In this document: positions 54,016 through 63,788 of the stretch, piece by piece
How positions within the stretch are numbered: position 1 is the stretch's first letter
How the letters are laid out: each line of letters begins with the position of its first letter
DNA from: Neptunomonas qingdaonensis
GTDB lineage: Bacteria; Pseudomonadota; Gammaproteobacteria; Pseudomonadales; Balneatricaceae
NCBI RefSeq assembly: GCF_900113275.1
Contig: NZ_FOOU01000007.1
Span: forward strand, 124,001 to 188,000
Length of the DNA: 64,000 nt
Reading direction: 5' to 3'
Notes under the pieces: model-generated
What the model was told of the DNA's origin: nothing
The model's database searches: none
The model's input: the letters and a program-made list of their open reading frames with translations, nothing else
Position numbers and translations under genes: made by a program

Positions 54016-54103
54016 GCGTTTCTTCCTGTTCTGAATAAATTAAAATTTGGATTCAGGCATTATAAGAGTCGTACACGTTAGTTTGTATACGACTATCAGA
54101 TGA

Positions 54104-55093
54104 TTATGCATCTTTTGTGCTTTCGCTACGTGCGTGGTATTCCATTAAGACTTCAACTTCTTTGCGCGAACCTAAGGCAACAGAGACACGTTCGTGGATA
54201 TCGTCCGGTTGTACATCCAGAATATCGGAATAACAGTTGGTCGCAATTCCACCGGCTTGCTCAACCAGCATGCTCATTGGGTTCCCTTCATACATCAGGC
54301 GTAACTTGCCTGGCTTTCTCGGCGACCGCGAATCCCATGGATAAGTGAAGATACCACCACGGGTAAGTACGCGATGCACTTCTGCTACCATGGCGGCGAC
54401 CCAGCGCATATTGAAGTTTTTATCACGAGGGCCGTCAGCACCGAGTAGCAGATCATCAACATAATTGCGCATGGCGGGTTCCCAGAAACGGTGATTTGAC
54501 ATATTAATGGCAAATTCACGGGTTTCCTGAGGGATCATGACATTTTCACGTGTCAGCAGGAAGTCGCCGGTGTGCGATAGCGTAAACATGTTGACGCCTT
54601 TACCGGTTGTCAGCACCAATACGGCAGAAGGTCCGTATAAAACATAGCCTGCGGCAATTTGTTTGCGGCCATTTTGCAGGTACGGATACTCAGTACTGTA
54701 GTCTTCGTCTTTCGGTGCTTCCAGAATAGAGAAAATAGTACCGACAGAAACATTGATATCAATGTTAGATGAGCCATCCAGCGGGTCAAAGACCACCAGA
54801 AAGCGTCCATCTTTATTTCCAGGTACGGATTCGCTTTCTTCTTCAGAGGCAACGCCAGCCACTAAAGAGTGGTTAAGTAGTACGGTCTTGAGAATTTCAT
54901 TGGAGATCACATCCAGCTTTTTCTGCGTTTCCCCCTGCACGTTGGTGATATCGGTAGTGCCGAGAACACCAGCGAGTGCGCCTTCACGCAGCTGTAGCGC
55001 GATCTCTTTACAGGCGACCATGAGGGTGGCAATCAGGTCCATTAATTGTTCGTCAGTGTCGTGGCGTCTCAGAAACTGGCTCAGCAGCTGCAT
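54104..55093 (-). CDS. fbp: Fructose-1,6-bisphosphatase class 1
   Basis: 329 residues. The class 1 signature [21 protein letters not shown] and the C-terminal [24 protein letters not shown] motif are intact. It dephosphorylates fructose-1,6-bisphosphate in gluconeogenesis. It lies upstream of ppa on the same strand and divergent from mpl. Length is normal. Confidence 0.95.
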   Translation of the reverse strand: MQLLSQFLRRHDTDEQLMDLIATLMVACKEIALQLREGALAGVLGTTDITNVQGETQKKLDVISNEILKTVLLNHSLVAGVASEEESESVPGNKDGRFLVVFDPLDGSSNIDINVSVGTIFSILEAPKDEDYSTEYPYLQNGRKQIAAGYVLYGPSAVLVLTTGKGVNMFTLSHTGDFLLTRENVMIPQETREFAINMSNHRFWEPAMRNYVDDLLLGADGPRDKNFNMRWVAAMVAEVHRVLTRGGIFTYPWDSRSPRKPGKLRLMYEGNPMSMLVEQAGGIATNCYSDILDVQPDDIHERVSVALGSRKEVEVLMEYHARSESTKDA

Positions 55094-55277
55094 GGGGGAT
55101 AGTACCTTTGCATGTTTGAAAAAAGGGATGATTTAAATTTCGTAGTAATTTTACGTGATTAAGGTTGGAAAATCATGCCGTGTCATGGAAAAAACGGCTA
55201 TTAATCGCGCCCTTTATGCATAATTGACGGTATTATTATCCGAATTGTCCGGTTAGCTGTTTTTTAGGAGTAACGCT

Positions 55278-56696
55278 TTGCATATTCATATTCTGGGTAT
55301 TTGTGGAACCTTTATGGGGTCCTTGGCTATTTTGGCTCGGGAACTGGGTTATCGGGTGACCGGTTCAGATGCCAATGTCTATCCGCCTATGAGTACTCAG
55401 CTAGAAGCGCACGGGATTGAATTGATGACCGGTTATTCTCCCGGGCATCTCACGCCTGAACCAGATTTGGTGATTATCGGTAACGCCATGTCGCGGGGTA
55501 ATCCTGCCGTTGAATATGTGTTGGATAAAGGTTTGCACTATATCTCCGGGCCACAATGGTTGTGTGAGCATGTGTTGCAGCAGCGCTGGGTGCTGGCGAT
55601 TGCCGGGACACACGGCAAAACCACGACATCGTCGATGCTGGCCTGGATTCTGGAGTATGCAGGTATGCAGCCAGGTTATCTGATAGGCGGTGTGCCAAAT
55701 AATTTCGAGGTGTCGGCGCGTTTGGGTGGTTCGCCTTTTTTTGTTATTGAAGCGGATGAATATGACACCGCTTTTTTTGATAAGCGTTCTAAGTTTGTAC
55801 ATTACCGCCCGCGTACGCTGGTGCTGAATAACCTTGAATTTGATCATGCAGATATTTTCCCTGATTTAGCGGCTATCCAGCGTCAGTTTCATCATGTTGT
55901 GCGAACCGTGCCGTCCACAGGACAGGTGATTATTCCACAGCCAGATAAAGCGATTAGTGAAGTGATCGGGATGGGTTGCTGGACGCCCGTCATGACGGCC
56001 TCTATCGGTAAGAGTGATGAGAGTGACGAAAGAGGCGAATGGTCTGCACAACTGACCAGCGAAGATGGCAGCGCTTTTGATATTCTGCATCAAGGCAAAA
56101 ATCTGGGTCAGGTGAGATGGGATATGACGGGGCAGCACAATGTGGCTAATGGCCTGATGGCGTTGATTGCCGCACGCCACGTCGGTGTACTGCCGCAGCA
56201 TGCGATTGAAGCGTTGTCGGCGTTTGCTGGGGTGAAGCGTCGAATGGAGAAAGTGGCTGAGGTAGCCGGCATCACGGTTTATGATGATTTCGCGCATCAC
56301 CCGACGGCCATTGCTACGACGTTGCAGGGTTTGCGGGCGCAAGTTGGCAATGACAATATCGTGGCGATTATTGAGCCGCGCTCCAATACCATGCGCTTGG
56401 GCGCACATCGGGCGGCGTTGGCAGAATCAGCAACCTTGGCAGACGAGGTTATCTGGTATCAGCCTGCAGGGCTGGATTGGTCGTTGGATGATATTGTGCA
56501 CGGCTATGAGGATAAAATGCGTGTTGCAACCACGGTCGACAATATTCTGGCCAGGATCAAACAGAAGGTTGCGCCAGGCACTCACTTGGTGGTGATGAGT
56601 AACGGTGGTTTTGAAGGTATTCATCAGCGTTTGGTGGGCGTGCTGGAGGATAAGTTTATTAAGGACAAAGCGTCAGGAGATAAGTGCAATGGCTGA
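55278..56696 (+). CDS. mpl: UDP-N-acetylmuramate:L-Ala-gamma-D-Glu-meso-DAP ligase
   Basis: 472 residues with a TTG start at 55278, supported by TAGGAG seven bases upstream and by the canonical opening MHIHILGICGTFMGSLA. The ATP-binding loop GTHGKTT is at residues 110-116. Other Mur-ligase marks are FEVSARLGGSPFFVIEADEYDTAFFDKRSKF and YDDFAHHPTA. It recycles murein tripeptide onto UDP-MurNAc. It overlaps ubiX by 8 nt. Confidence 0.94.
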   Translation: MHIHILGICGTFMGSLAILARELGYRVTGSDANVYPPMSTQLEAHGIELMTGYSPGHLTPEPDLVIIGNAMSRGNPAVEYVLDKGLHYISGPQWLCEHVLQQRWVLAIAGTHGKTTTSSMLAWILEYAGMQPGYLIGGVPNNFEVSARLGGSPFFVIEADEYDTAFFDKRSKFVHYRPRTLVLNNLEFDHADIFPDLAAIQRQFHHVVRTVPSTGQVIIPQPDKAISEVIGMGCWTPVMTASIGKSDESDERGEWSAQLTSEDGSAFDILHQGKNLGQVRWDMTGQHNVANGLMALIAARHVGVLPQHAIEALSAFAGVKRRMEKVAEVAGITVYDDFAHHPTAIATTLQGLRAQVGNDNIVAIIEPRSNTMRLGAHRAALAESATLADEVIWYQPAGLDWSLDDIVHGYEDKMRVATTVDNILARIKQKVAPGTHLVVMSNGGFEGIHQRLVGVLEDKFIKDKASGDKCNG

Positions 56697-57339
56697 GTTT
56701 TCACAACGCATCACGTTGGCGATTACCGGTGCATCCGGTGTGCAATATGCAATGCGACTAATGGAATGTCTGGTAGCCGCTGATGTTCAGGTGTTGCTGA
56801 TGATCTCCCGGGCTGCTCAAGTGGTTGCCGCGACCGAAACTGATTTATCAATTCCCGGTGCTACAGCAGCCCAGCAGACCTATTTTACGCAGTTGTTTAA
56901 TGCCAGAGTAGATCAGATCAAAGTGTTCTCCCGGGAGCAGTGGATGGCTCCGGTAGCCTCGGGTTCAGGAGCGCCAGCTACTATGGTGGTGTGCCCCTGC
57001 AGTACAGGCACGCTGTCCGCGATTGCCACGGGTGCGAGTAATAACCTGATTGAGCGTGCCGCCGATGTTGCCCTTAAAGAACGTCGTCAACTGGTATTGG
57101 TGCCGCGTGAAGCGCCGTATTCAGAGATTCATTTGGAAAATATGCTGAAGCTCACCCGCATGGGTGCGGTTATCCTTCCTGCGAGCCCGGGTTTTTACCA
57201 TAAGCCGGAAACCATTAACGATATGGTCGATTTTGTGGTTGCCAGAATATTGTCTCAGATCGGCATTGAACAATCTTTTATGCCACGTTGGGGCGAAGCA
57301 TTACTGCAAAGTGATGAAAATCCGCCGTCGCACGATTAG
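56689..57339 (+). CDS. ubiX: Flavin prenyltransferase
   Basis: 216 residues from ATG 56689, preceded by CAGGAGA; the longer frame lies inside mpl. Hallmarks are LAITGASGVQYAMRLMECL near the start, VVCPCSTGTLSAIATGASNNLIERAADVALKERR in the middle and PGFYHKPETINDMVDFVVARIL near the end. It prenylates FMN, the cofactor of UbiD in ubiquinone synthesis. It overlaps mpl and is followed 32 nt later by tsaB. Confidence 0.93.
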   Translation: MAEFSQRITLAITGASGVQYAMRLMECLVAADVQVLLMISRAAQVVAATETDLSIPGATAAQQTYFTQLFNARVDQIKVFSREQWMAPVASGSGAPATMVVCPCSTGTLSAIATGASNNLIERAADVALKERRQLVLVPREAPYSEIHLENMLKLTRMGAVILPASPGFYHKPETINDMVDFVVARILSQIGIEQSFMPRWGEALLQSDENPPSHD

Positions 57340-57371
57340 AATAGGCCCCTTTTTATAATCGGAGTGGGCTC

Positions 57372-58085
57372 ATGCCTAAAATTCTTGCTTTGGATACCTC
57401 AACTGATGCTTGCTCAGTTGCCTTGCATGTCGCAGGTGAGATCCGTGAGGATTTCAGAATTATCCCGCGTCAACACACCAAACAGTTACTGCCGATGATT
57501 CAGGCGATGTTGGATAGCGCCGGCCTTAAGGTAAAAGATCTGGATGCGATTGCGTTTGGTCGGGGTCCGGGCTCTTTTGCCGGTATCCGCATAGCGACTG
57601 GAGTTGCACAAGGGTTGGCATTTTCGGCTGAACTTAACGTATTGCCCATCTCTACTTTGGCTGCGATTGCATTGGCGCATCATCTGCAAAGGGGTGACCA
57701 GCAAGTGATTGCTGCCTTAGATGCGCGTATGGATGAGGTCTATTGGGCAACATACCGCTTTGAAAACGGGCTACCTGTATTAATAGGTGACGAGCGGGTT
57801 GATGCGCCGGCGAATGTTTGTTTGCCAGACGCCAGTCATTGGACGGGTGTGGGTTCGGGCTGGCGCTACTGGCAAAATATGTCAGTTGAAGTGAAACAGT
57901 TGGTCACCAGGATAGATGGAGACTCTGCAGACGCGACTACTGAAAACACAACTTATCCAACCGCCGCTAATATTCTGCGTTTGGCTATTCAGGACTATCA
58001 GCTAGGAAAATCGCTATCGCCAGAATTGGCTTTGCCTGTGTATTTACGCGATAACGTCGCATGGAAAAAGAAGGATCAGCAATAA
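57372..58085 (+). CDS. tsaB: tRNA threonylcarbamoyladenosine biosynthesis protein TsaB
   Basis: 237 residues. The opening [15 protein letters not shown] and the [23 protein letters not shown] segment are characteristic. TsaB is the inactive TsaD paralogue that scaffolds the TsaBDE complex making t6A in ANN-decoding tRNAs. GGAGTG lies before the ATG. Only one base separates its stop from uppP. Confidence 0.94.
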   Translation: MPKILALDTSTDACSVALHVAGEIREDFRIIPRQHTKQLLPMIQAMLDSAGLKVKDLDAIAFGRGPGSFAGIRIATGVAQGLAFSAELNVLPISTLAAIALAHHLQRGDQQVIAALDARMDEVYWATYRFENGLPVLIGDERVDAPANVCLPDASHWTGVGSGWRYWQNMSVEVKQLVTRIDGDSADATTENTTYPTAANILRLAIQDYQLGKSLSPELALPVYLRDNVAWKKKDQQ

Positions 58086-58086
58086 A

Positions 58087-58899
58087 ATGGATTGGATTCA
58101 AACAGTAGTACTGGCGTTAATACAAGGCTTGACCGAATTTTTACCGGTATCCAGCTCTGCGCATCTTATTTTGCCCTCCCAACTGTTGGGATGGCCGGAT
58201 CAGGGGCTTGCATTTGATGTTGGTGTACATATGGGAACGCTGTCGGCCGTTATGTTTTATTTTCGTCAGGATGTTAGCAACATGCTGCTGGCCTTTTTTG
58301 CCTCTTTTAAAGGTGATAAATCGGTTGATGGCAGGATTGCCTGGTTTGTTATTTTTGCTACGCTACCCGCGCTGCTGTTTGGTTTCTTCCTCAATGATAT
58401 TGTCGATCATTATGGTCGTTCGATACTGGTCATTGCAGCAACCACGCTGATTTTTGGTGCTTTGCTGTGGTGGGCCGATGTCAGCCGTCGTGAGATTAAG
58501 CCTCTGGAGAATATTCGCTTGCGGGATGCGATCTGGATTGGTCTGGCTCAGGCGGTGGCGCTGATTCCCGGGACATCGCGTTCGGGGATCACCATTACCG
58601 CGGCGCTGATGCTGGGGTTTACCCGCCAGGCGGCGGCACGCTTCTCGTTTTTACTGTCGATTCCGGTGATTATGGCGGCAGGCAGTTATAAAGGGTTGGA
58701 GTTAGCTCAAACGGCGACGGGTACGCAATGGGAAATGGTATTGGGTGGCGTGCTGGTATCGGCGCTGAGCGCTCTTGCCTGTATTCATTACTTCCTGAAA
58801 TTGCTTGACCGCACCGGCATGCTTCCTTTTGTGATTTATCGTTTCTGTTTAGGGCTGTTTTTGTTAGCTATCTACTTCTTCGTGCCTGTCAATGCTTGA
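58087..58899 (+). CDS. uppP: Undecaprenyl-diphosphatase
   Basis: 270 residues with about eight membrane segments. The two active-site motifs [16 protein letters not shown] (near residue 15) and [19 protein letters not shown] (near 160) are intact. It recycles the undecaprenyl carrier for peptidoglycan and glycan export. It overlaps rsmJ by 8 nt. Confidence 0.95.
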   Translation: MDWIQTVVLALIQGLTEFLPVSSSAHLILPSQLLGWPDQGLAFDVGVHMGTLSAVMFYFRQDVSNMLLAFFASFKGDKSVDGRIAWFVIFATLPALLFGFFLNDIVDHYGRSILVIAATTLIFGALLWWADVSRREIKPLENIRLRDAIWIGLAQAVALIPGTSRSGITITAALMLGFTRQAAARFSFLLSIPVIMAAGSYKGLELAQTATGTQWEMVLGGVLVSALSALACIHYFLKLLDRTGMLPFVIYRFCLGLFLLAIYFFVPVNA

Positions 58900-59683
58900 G
58901 TTGGAGTCAACCCTTCAGGTAGCGGCCTGTGACAAGCCGCTACTTGATCAGGCAATGCGGCTCGCTGCTAAATTGAATCTGGCTCCGGCGAAGATCGTGT
59001 CGGATATTAGTCGCTGTGCACATCCTTTGCTGTTGTATGTCACCTATCAGGGCTTACAGTTGCAGACCACCGGTAAAAAAGCACCCGGGCCTGTGTGGGT
59101 TGACTTTCTTAGCGGGTCAGTGGCACATCGGCGTAAATTTGGTGGTGGGGCAGGGCAGATGATCGCCAAGGCTGTGGGCGTTAAAAGCGGTGTACGCCCG
59201 ACCGTGCTGGATGCGACCGCCGGTTTAGGAAAAGATAGTTTTGTATTGGCTACTTTGGGGTGCTCGCTCTCAATGATTGAGCGCTCGCCAATCATTCACG
59301 CCTTGCTCGAAGACGGCCTGTCACGCGCGATGGCAGATGCAGAGGTCGTTGAGGTCTGCTCCAGAATGGCATTGTATCAGGGTGATGCGATTGAATTGAT
59401 GGGGACTATGGATCGTCCCCAAGTGGTTTATCTTGACCCGATGTTTCCGCATTCTGAAAAATCAGCGTTAGTCAAAAAAGAGATGCGGGTGTTTCGCGAT
59501 GTGGTCGGTGATGATCAGGATTCAGCGTTGTTGCTGGAGGCTGCGTTAGATACCGCAACCGCTCGTGTGGTGGTTAAGCGAGCGCGCAAAGCGCCGCTTA
59601 TTCAGGGGCGTGCGCCCAGTTACCAACTGGAAGGAAAATCCAGCCGGTATGATATCTATGCCCTTGCCAGATTGCAGAGCTGA
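58892..59683 (+). CDS. rsmJ: 16S rRNA (guanine1516-N2)-methyltransferase
   Basis: 263 residues. The SAM-binding motif [29 protein letters not shown] and the catalytic-type motif [21 protein letters not shown] are clear. It methylates G1516 of 16S rRNA. Overlap with uppP implies coupled translation. It is convergent with plsB. Confidence 0.92.
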   Translation: MLELESTLQVAACDKPLLDQAMRLAAKLNLAPAKIVSDISRCAHPLLLYVTYQGLQLQTTGKKAPGPVWVDFLSGSVAHRRKFGGGAGQMIAKAVGVKSGVRPTVLDATAGLGKDSFVLATLGCSLSMIERSPIIHALLEDGLSRAMADAEVVEVCSRMALYQGDAIELMGTMDRPQVVYLDPMFPHSEKSALVKKEMRVFRDVVGDDQDSALLLEAALDTATARVVVKRARKAPLIQGRAPSYQLEGKSSRYDIYALARLQS

Positions 59684-59736
59684 ATTAACTAGCTCCCTAT
59701 ACAGGCCCTTAACGAAGGCGTCTTGATGTGTGCGCC

Positions 59737-62142
59737 TTAACGAGGATGTAAATCCTGTTCTATCAGGTCTGTATAGTGAGGATTCAGAATCTGTTTTGCT
59801 CGTTTAATCAATGCAGCGCTTTCTGCCTGACAACTGATCAGTCTCTGGTTTCGACTCTTATTTTGGCTCTGGTTCCGGCTCTGGTTTAAGTCCTGGCTCA
59901 GGCCTGGCTTCCTGATGAACACTGATTGGCTAACCAGGGTATCTATAAAGATCTTTAACGCTCGTTCGTCTGAGTATTCCGGAGAATTAAAACCGAACTG
60001 TTGATGCAGATTAGCGGCAATGCGCTGGCTTTCACTGATCAGGTCGGCTTCAGGCATCGCTGCTCCATCCGAGAGTAAGCGAAATACAATATAGTAGCGT
60101 AGTAAAACCGGTTCAGCTGTTTGCATCAGTGTAAAGGCTAAAGGTGATGAGGATACCCGCATCATAGCGCCATCACGGGTGATCAGTCCTCGCTTCTCCA
60201 GACGCATACGAATTTGCTTAAACACCGTTGTGAGTTCTGTATTGTTCCAGGGCAGGTATAGTTCTGCCTGCAAATAGGGGTAGAGCGTCTTTAGCAGCCG
60301 TGGCAGGGTTTGCGGTAAAGGTTTGGAGTAGCGCTTGGTAAGGAGCAGATACAGTCCCGGTAACAAGGTTATATGATGCAGCTGGTTCCGGTAAAAAGTC
60401 ATCTCCTGTGCCTGAGTGCCACTGAGGAATACATTGTCTTCAGAAATACTCAGTTGCTGACGTTTGGCTGCTTGTGCTATCCAGCTACTGACCTCGCCGT
60501 CTGCAATGGCAGCAGGGGGGTTGGGCAAAGCTTTTAACAGTGAAATTAAGGCAGTTGTCTGGCTGCACAGGTCAGTTATCTGATGGTGGCTTTTGGGGTT
60601 GGCTAACAGCAGTGTCGCTAGCAGCGCTGTTTGGTTGGCATAGGCTGATTGGTTAATGCGCTGCAGAACCTGCTGGCTGATATACTGAGTCAACTCATTT
60701 ACTGTAGGCTTGATGCTTTCTTCGGATGTGGCACCGGATGTAGCAAGGATACTCGGCATACCCTGGGTGACCTGCTGTAGCAGCAACGGCTCACCAAAGC
60801 TTAATGCGGCATCACCGAAACGATGGCGAAAGATTTTCAGTGTTTTAATCAGCCCGAGGAAAGACTCATTGGTTTTCTGTTCTCCCTGCAGCTCTTTTTG
60901 GTAACTTTTGTTTTCAACGAGCTTGTCGTAACTTATCCAAACGGGTATCAGTGCGACAGGCTTTTCCGGGTTCAGTAAATGGTTTTCTAGTGTGATGCTG
61001 AGTAAGCCGGTTTTGGCAGGTAATAGACGTCCGGTACGGCTCCGGCCTCCTTCAATAAAGTATTCAAGCGAATGTCCGCGGTTGGACATGGCGCACAGGT
61101 AGCGGTTAAAAAGCTGCGTATATAAGGGATCACCGCGGAAACTGCGGCGCATAAAAATAGCGCCGCCACGTTTCAGGATGCTGCCTAGTATGGGGACGTT
61201 GAGGTTATCGCCGGCGGCAATATGCGGAATCATCAACCCATGTCGGTATAAATTCCAGGACAGCATCACATAATCCATATGGCTGCGATGGCAAGGCAGG
61301 TAAACCAGCTGATGTTCTGGCGCACAGAGCTGTACTTTCTCTATGCCGATAACGTGTATTTTTCGATAGGTTTTTTTCCAGAAAATCCCTAGTAATGATG
61401 CAAGGATACGTGCGGTAGCAGGGCTGAAGTTCGCTGCAATTCCTTTTAGTAGGTTTTTTGCATCGGCGCGAATCAGTTCTACAGGATTATCCTGCTCAGC
61501 GGCGGTCTCTTCGATGATCTCTTTAATCGCGGGTTCGCGTAGAATAACTTTAAACAGATTGCTGCGATGAGACAGAGTTGGGCCGATGATGGCTAGGCGG
61601 CGGCGATAAAAGTGGTGATGAAAAACTCTGACCGCTTTATGTGCAATGACGCCCGCGGGTTGATGCGGTGACTCTTCTTGCAACTGTTTTAAAGAGAGTG
61701 GCGGATCGACCTGTATCAAGGTTTGGCGTCCATTGACCAGCAATTGCATTAAACGCCCGAACGCACCTGCTTTGCTCCAGCTTTCGGCATAGAGCAGGTT
61801 TAAGTAAGAGGTTTCGCGTCGCGGCATGCGCCCGTGATATACAGAAATAGGGACTATGTTGATGTCCTGCCCGGACGGCAAAAAATCCAATTTTTCTATT
61901 TGCGCTTCAACTCGATTACGCAGGTCGTCCTGATGGCCGTGGGCAGCACAGAGTATTTTCTGCTCTGGCAGCGAGTTACCTTGTAGCCGCAGTTGTTCTA
62001 TTAACAGGATTCGATGCGTGTATCGCTCTGTTTCAATAACGAACAAGGTGTTGGCGCTGGGCTTTAAGTATTGTCTGCCTTGCACGGTAGGGCGGACGAT
62101 CAGGCGTAATAATAAACGGCTGATGCGGTTTAATCCTCGCAT
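59737..62142 (-). CDS. plsB: Glycerol-3-phosphate acyltransferase
   Basis: 801 residues. The acyltransferase HX4D motif is HRSHMD at residues 285-290, followed by GAIFMRRSFRGDPLY and FIEGGRSRTGRLLPAKTG. It makes lysophosphatidate at the inner membrane. The C-terminus has an odd Asn-Gln-Ser-Arg-rich stretch (about 755-775, DNA near 59842-59895) built from short imperfect DNA repeats. It follows slyX on the same strand by 71 nt. Confidence 0.94.
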   Translation of the reverse strand: MRGLNRISRLLLRLIVRPTVQGRQYLKPSANTLFVIETERYTHRILLIEQLRLQGNSLPEQKILCAAHGHQDDLRNRVEAQIEKLDFLPSGQDINIVPISVYHGRMPRRETSYLNLLYAESWSKAGAFGRLMQLLVNGRQTLIQVDPPLSLKQLQEESPHQPAGVIAHKAVRVFHHHFYRRRLAIIGPTLSHRSNLFKVILREPAIKEIIEETAAEQDNPVELIRADAKNLLKGIAANFSPATARILASLLGIFWKKTYRKIHVIGIEKVQLCAPEHQLVYLPCHRSHMDYVMLSWNLYRHGLMIPHIAAGDNLNVPILGSILKRGGAIFMRRSFRGDPLYTQLFNRYLCAMSNRGHSLEYFIEGGRSRTGRLLPAKTGLLSITLENHLLNPEKPVALIPVWISYDKLVENKSYQKELQGEQKTNESFLGLIKTLKIFRHRFGDAALSFGEPLLLQQVTQGMPSILATSGATSEESIKPTVNELTQYISQQVLQRINQSAYANQTALLATLLLANPKSHHQITDLCSQTTALISLLKALPNPPAAIADGEVSSWIAQAAKRQQLSISEDNVFLSGTQAQEMTFYRNQLHHITLLPGLYLLLTKRYSKPLPQTLPRLLKTLYPYLQAELYLPWNNTELTTVFKQIRMRLEKRGLITRDGAMMRVSSSPLAFTLMQTAEPVLLRYYIVFRLLSDGAAMPEADLISESQRIAANLHQQFGFNSPEYSDERALKIFIDTLVSQSVFIRKPGLSQDLNQSRNQSQNKSRNQRLISCQAESAALIKRAKQILNPHYTDLIEQDLHPR

Positions 62143-62213
62143 GTTTTGTCAGGCCTTATCTCTTATTAGTCGAGCGGTTAATAGTGCGATTAATCTTGTG
62201 ATTCAGAGTGTGA

Positions 62214-62423
62214 TTAATAGTGCGGTGGCGGCTCGTCAGTGTATGCAGTGCCCTGACTTTCCTGACCGACAGTTTTGAGTTGGTCGTTAAAGATTAGCAG
62301 CATTCTTTTCAGCTCAGAAATAGTTCTATCTTGCTTGGCAATAACATCGTTGAGCTTATCCAGCGCATCTTCCTGAAATGCTACGCGGCTTTCAAGGCCT
62401 GTTATACGTTCGTCATAGTTCAT
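62214..62423 (-). CDS. slyX: SlyX family protein
   Basis: 69 residues: a coiled-coil core (ITGLESRVAFQEDALDKLNDVIAKQD ... ISELKRMLLIF) and the conserved C-terminal PPPHY. SlyX is a small protein of unknown function. It is immediately upstream of plsB and divergent from the cold-shock-domain gene. Confidence 0.88.
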   Translation of the reverse strand: MNYDERITGLESRVAFQEDALDKLNDVIAKQDRTISELKRMLLIFNDQLKTVGQESQGTAYTDEPPPHY

Positions 62424-62618
62424 GGGGGGCCTCTGGTAGGTATAAATTTCATTCTACTAAGCATAACGGAGAGGTGTAGGAAAAGTAAATTGCGTTGCGT
62501 GTGGGTAAGCTATTGAAATTTTGAGTTTTCTTCTGTATACCTTTGCGGTTGTTGCTTTAAGTTAAGTATAGGCAACTTAAATAATAGTAAATATCATGAT
62601 AAGACAAGAGATAGATAC

Positions 62619-63080
62619 ATGAGTGGTAACCAAATAGTTCGTAGTGTAATTGTAAGTATTATCGCAGCAGTGTTGATTCCTGTGCTGCTTAAAGCTGTCG
62701 CCGGTGTTGAAGCAGGGTTAACAGCCCCGGTTATAGCGGTAACCTTTATCGTAGTTCTTATTAGTAGTGTAATTTCTGCTATGGGTGGGGGCGTAAATGC
62801 CACCCCAGCTCCGGCTCTGAATCAGATGAATGATGAAGACCTGGAAGATGAAGAAGACTATGAAAATGATGATCGTGAACTGGGTACAGTTAAGTGGTTC
62901 AATGTGTCTAAAGGCTTTGGATTCATTACACGTGAGAATGGCGATGATGTTTTTGTTCATTTTCGTAACATTCGTGGGCGTGGGCATCGTTCTTTAAGTG
63001 AAGGTCAGCGTGTTCGTTTTAACGCGCGTGAGAGTGATAAAGGTTTGCAGGCGGAAGATGTTTCCGTCATGCGTGGCTAA
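62619..63080 (+). CDS. Membrane-anchored cold-shock-domain protein
   Basis: 153 residues. Two membrane segments lie at about 8-24 and 33-52. An acidic linker ([14 protein letters not shown]) follows, then a full cold-shock domain (about 87-150) with RNP1 KGFGFI and RNP2 VFVHF. The domain should bind single-stranded RNA or DNA at the inner membrane. A hairpin-forming 8-bp inverted repeat is 38 nt upstream of the start and a strong terminator is downstream. Confidence 0.88.
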   Translation: MSGNQIVRSVIVSIIAAVLIPVLLKAVAGVEAGLTAPVIAVTFIVVLISSVISAMGGGVNATPAPALNQMNDEDLEDEEDYENDDRELGTVKWFNVSKGFGFITRENGDDVFVHFRNIRGRGHRSLSEGQRVRFNARESDKGLQAEDVSVMRG

Positions 63081-63090
63081 TCATCTCCAT

Positions 63091-63122
63091 AGCGGAAGCT
63101 TCGGCTTCCGCTTACTTTTTTT
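63091..63122 (+). terminator. Terminator with TTCG tetraloop
   Basis: AGCGGAAGC (63091-63099), loop TTCG, GCTTCCGCT (63104-63112), then TACTTTTTTT. A 9-bp perfect stem with a stable tetraloop, 11 nt after the cold-shock-domain gene stop. Confidence 0.93.
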
Positions 63123-63167
63123 CACTTCCTTCCTTGTTTTTTGGCTCTTCCCCCGTTCGGCTTCTGT

Positions 63168-63785
63168 TTATTCGTTTGCGCCTAATTGATGTAATTCTTT
63201 TATAATCCTATCAGGCTTGCTATATCCATCACTCAATCTGATAACCTTTTCGCCATCCAAAAACCGCAGTGCCGGAAAACCGGATACATCCAGCTGTCGA
63301 GCCAGGGTCATATGCTCCTGCAGTGTTTGTTGTGTGCTTTGCGCATCAATTAAGGGTGCGAAATCTGACGCGTTAATGCCAAGTGACTCTGCCAGCGGGA
63401 TTAGTGTTTCGCTATCAGATGGGTTTTGAGCGTTTAAGTAATAGGCGTGTTGAATGGCGTTTGCCATCTGAGCGGCACTACCAGGACTGAGCTGTTCCGC
63501 GACGATAACTGCCCGGCATGCTCTCCATGTGCTTCGTCTTGGGGAGCACTGAGTCCAGAAGTCATAGTTAAACTTTGTGCCGGTGCTTTCTTCAATGTGC
63601 TGCCAGATAGAGCGTATCGTCTGTTGCTGCCCCTTTGGCATAGGCGAGTCTGAATCGGCTGCTAATCCTCCCATAATGAATTCAACAGCCAGGTTGGGAA
63701 AAGTCTGCTTAATGGCTTCTGCGGTAGGTGAAAAAGCCCAGCACCAGCTACACATAGGATCCATAATATAGAGTAATTTTTTCAT
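63168..63785 (-). CDS. DsbA-family (FrnE-like) thiol-disulfide oxidoreductase
   Basis: 205 residues from ATG 63785, with GGAG five bases upstream; a GTG one codon earlier is possible. The active site CSWC is at residues 12-15 in MDPMCSWCWAF, and the cis-Pro region is SGFPALRFLDG. No signal peptide, so probably cytoplasmic. FrnE-like members act in redox defence or polyketide metabolism; the role here is unknown. Confidence 0.86.
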   Translation of the reverse strand: MKKLLYIMDPMCSWCWAFSPTAEAIKQTFPNLAVEFIMGGLAADSDSPMPKGQQQTIRSIWQHIEESTGTKFNYDFWTQCSPRRSTWRACRAVIVAEQLSPGSAAQMANAIQHAYYLNAQNPSDSETLIPLAESLGINASDFAPLIDAQSTQQTLQEHMTLARQLDVSGFPALRFLDGEKVIRLSDGYSKPDRIIKELHQLGANE

Positions 63786-63788
63786 CAC

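Noticed and set aside
62178-62225. Direct repeat TTAATAGTGCG at the slyX-plsB junction as a mobile-element footprint
   Set aside because: Only 11 bp, in an AT-rich stretch with several similar ATTAAT motifs, and no element lies between the copies.
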